From assembly GCA_033439795.1 (NCBI GenBank), contig JAUTDP010000002.1, positions 2,666,001-2,730,000 on the forward strand: a DNA stretch of 64,000 bases. Direction: 5' to 3'. Positions 61,910-64,000 of this stretch are shown in pieces. The notes beneath the pieces are model-generated. The model saw nothing but the letters and a program-made list of their open reading frames with translations. It searched no databases and was not told the DNA's origin. How positions within the stretch are numbered: position 1 is the first letter of the stretch; every line of letters begins with the position of its first letter. Made by a program: the position numbers and the translations under genes. The stretch comes from Sordaria brevicollis. Its lineage: Eukaryota > Ascomycota > Sordariomycetes > Sordariales > Sordariaceae.

Positions 61910-62164
61910 GTAGTAAGATATTTAATTAAATTGGTAAGAATTATATCGATTACTTTAGTAGATAGATAATCGAGTATTTTGCGGTCTCTAAATAACTTTA
62001 CGTAAAAGAGTAATATGGATTTAGTAGTGTATATTATAAGTATTGTAATAGGCGTTGCGCTAGTGCGTACGTTATAGTTGGCGTAGCTTACTTAGTAGTA
62101 AAAGTGGGTTACCGTATGTGCGCAGAAATTTTACCGTATGTGTGCAGAATTTTCGTTAGAATTT

Positions 62165-63349
62165 CTCTAAAGTGTACATATAGATCAGCGTTTGTTCGCT
62201 TTCATCTTAACTGCGTAACGGAAGGGATAGTTACAATACGTTGTGTCATTCGTGGTGCTATCCTGTATCATTAAGTTGCCCGGGCTCACTCCTACTTATT
62301 GCTTGCTCTAACTCTATGCAACAACTTGGCATCTTATTTGAACCTTTCACTACAGAAATTGAGATAGAAGAGCGAGGTTTCTATCATAAAAAATGCGAGT
62401 GGCTTGCTCAACTACACAGACAATACCAACCAGGTTGGGTATCAACGTAAGTTTCCACGCGCGCTAGGATCAATGCTTGCCAGTCCTACCCGAGGTCCGC
62501 TATCACCAACTCCGTAAGCTACGCTAGCAATATGATTGGACAGTTGCGAACCACTTAAACCCTAAAGGGCATACGCGTGAGATACCAATACGGATCATAC
62601 GAGATTTCCCACTGAGGGGTGGCTGGGTACGTGTATCGGCTAGGAAGGTTTACAATATTACACCGCATCTAGGGTAGGCCTACGGGTACTTTTAGGAAAA
62701 TAGACAGCGCCCGTTCAACCTCATTCAATCTCATCTTTACATCGCACAAACCACCTCTCATCAACCCTAAGATATACTAATCTCGGCCCGGCCGGTTCTC
62801 GCATACCGTGCCTTCATAACATCAACTGTTGATCGCTTTTCTTTCATTCTTCAGTCATTGGCATTTTCTCAAACCGCAAACCTTGAAACGGTTAGACGCG
62901 GTTCATCTTCAAGCGGAGACGGAGAACTTGCACAATTTGAAGCAAAGATTGCGTCCGGTTGAGCACCTTCATAGTCCGCCTCAGCTTTCAACCAACAACA
63001 ACAACACCAGCCGGGTAACGAGTCGCGCCTGCCCACGCGACAATCAAGCGCCAAAGGAAATTGGCACTCAGCACCCTCGCGTCCAGGAAGGGACGCCCCG
63101 AGGGAGCCGTTCCTACGCGTGCAGTGGTACGACGTGGCCGACTCACCACAATCAACGGCTGGTCAGGAAAGACGACGCTGAACACAAGGAAACTGCGGTT
63201 GTCCGGCATCGTGCTATCCGGTCTGCATTTCTTCGTGCCTGTGCTGCCGTCTTCAGCTGTCCCTCGTTTATGAGAACTGGTCGTTCATCCTGAGTTGAAT
63301 CTCCACATTTTAGGAGACGACCTTCCAGCGCACGGCGTATACTTAGCCC
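62165..63349. other. GC-balanced intergenic DNA and probable leader of the edge gene
   Basis: No recognised gene in the first part. From about 62700 the sequence becomes CT-rich with CAAC and TCATC words, as in fungal promoters and 5' leaders, leading to the ATG at 63350. Frames within 62829-63293 lack an ATG at their start and are probably leader sequence; an upstream non-coding exon or intron is possible. Confidence 0.45.
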
Positions 63350-64000
63350 ATGATGGATTCTAGTCGAACATATGATGTTCACCTCCGCCTCAGCAAGGAG
63401 GTCGAGAATCTCGAAAAGGAATTCGACGCCGACCAGCAGAATGCATTACGAGAGTTACAGCAAGCGCAAGATGAGATCGAGAACAAAGCGCGGGAAAATA
63501 GGTTGATGCTCCAGAAGAGGCTCGGTTCTGAACCTCTACCTGCGGACCTGGGGCAGTTCATCGACGAAAAGAGAGACTTTGATCTCCACCAGGCCACCCA
63601 GAAATACGAAGAGAGGATCGAAACCAGCCGGAAAAGGTTTGTCGACTTGCTTGCCGCCGTGAACGAAAAATGGAGATCGCTACCGTTCGACATGGACGAT
63701 ACTGTAGGTGCAAACTTGCATCCCACAGAGTTTATAAACTATTTTTTTTTTTGACTTGAACTGATCGTACAATGTTAGCCAACCCCCCCTGAGCGGCGGT
63801 CACCTGGAACGGTCATCGCCTTGTCCTCGTCCTCGTATGCGCAGCACCATCCGCCTCCCGCGAAGCTTGCGCCTAAAGCTCAATCAGCGATTATGCCTCC
63901 CACCTATAATCCGTCAAATCAAGCACCGCGACCACCGCGGGCACTCTCTAAACAGTCAGTACGGAAGAGTGTGCCCAAGCGTACTATTTCGGACACTCAG
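63350..64000 (+). CDS. Coiled-coil protein, 5' part, runs off window
   Basis: Exon 1 is 63350-63703 (118 codons), preceded by an in-frame TAG at 63344-63346. ATG codons stand at 63350 and 63353, and the second has the better context. A 75-bp intron (GTAGGT...TGTTAG, 63704-63778) is followed by exon 2, open to the last base of the window in the same phase. Residues about 10-105 are charged, Glu/Lys/Gln/Leu-rich and should form a coiled coil. After the intron the protein becomes Pro/Ser/Ala-rich and basic, likely disordered. No domain names it; a nuclear or scaffold role would be a guess. At least 192 residues. Confidence 0.75.

Larger units (their letters stand above)
57842..62155 (+). mobile_element. 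Mutator-like (MULE) DNA transposon, RIP-mutated
   Basis: A 4314-bp element with 77-bp terminal inverted repeats (57842-57918 and 62079-62155, three mismatches) and a 9-bp target duplication TTAGAATTT (57833-57841 and 62156-62164). The interior is AT-rich and CpA/TpG-poor, but the inverted repeats are unmutated. Each terminal repeat holds two copies of the word CACATACGGTAA about 22 bp apart, possible transposase binding sites. A MULE transposase remnant lies on the plus strand. Confidence 0.92.

Overview
The window looks like part of a filamentous ascomycete (Pezizomycotina) chromosome. Two AT-rich blocks (about 741-41350 and 57842-62155) carry the signature of repeat-induced point mutation (RIP). 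CpA and TpG are almost absent (none, for example, in 5101-5220), CpG remains common, and former coding frames are full of TAA/TAG at positions where CAA/CAG would fit. Between and beside them lies GC-balanced DNA whose genes have short GT-AG introns of fungal type.

The first block is a nested stack of transposons that can be taken apart base by base. The outermost recognisable layer is a piggyBac-like transposase gene (starts at 864, now in three pieces). A Ty3/Gypsy chromovirus (family A, copy A1, 1356-8594, target duplication CTTAT) and a second Gypsy element (family B, 9139-40098, target duplication TTCAC/TTTAC) sit inside it. Family B was in turn broken by an inverted copy of itself (B-rev, 10566-18225), by a third Gypsy family (C, 21806-29919, target duplication CGTAT) and by a second family A copy (A2, 30661-37901, target duplication TAAAG). 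Element C also carries a 427-bp inverted-repeat element flanked by TTAATTAA. When insertions are removed, the interrupted reading frame or homologous sequence rejoins in nearly every case. The one loose joint is piggyBac across the B insertion, where the frame is off by one base.

Every LTR element shows the same pattern. The outer half of each terminal repeat is nearly unmutated while the inner half and the body are saturated with RIP changes, so RIP fades over the last one or two hundred bases of each element. The MULE in the second block behaves the same way, with clean terminal inverted repeats around a mutated interior.

The island 41351-57832 is gene-poor. Its one well supported gene (47140-47883, minus strand, three exons) encodes a 198-residue secreted protein with a hydrophobic C-terminus. 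The island also holds a 118-bp GC-rich inverted-repeat element and a 752-bp fold-back element with a 9-bp target duplication. The second AT-rich block is one 4.3-kb Mutator-like (MULE) element with 77-bp inverted repeats and a 9-bp target duplication. The right edge carries the start of a coiled-coil protein gene running off the window.

No rRNA, convincing tRNA, or CRISPR array was seen. Apart from the secreted-protein gene and the edge gene, the cellular DNA shown is mostly non-coding or unrecognised.
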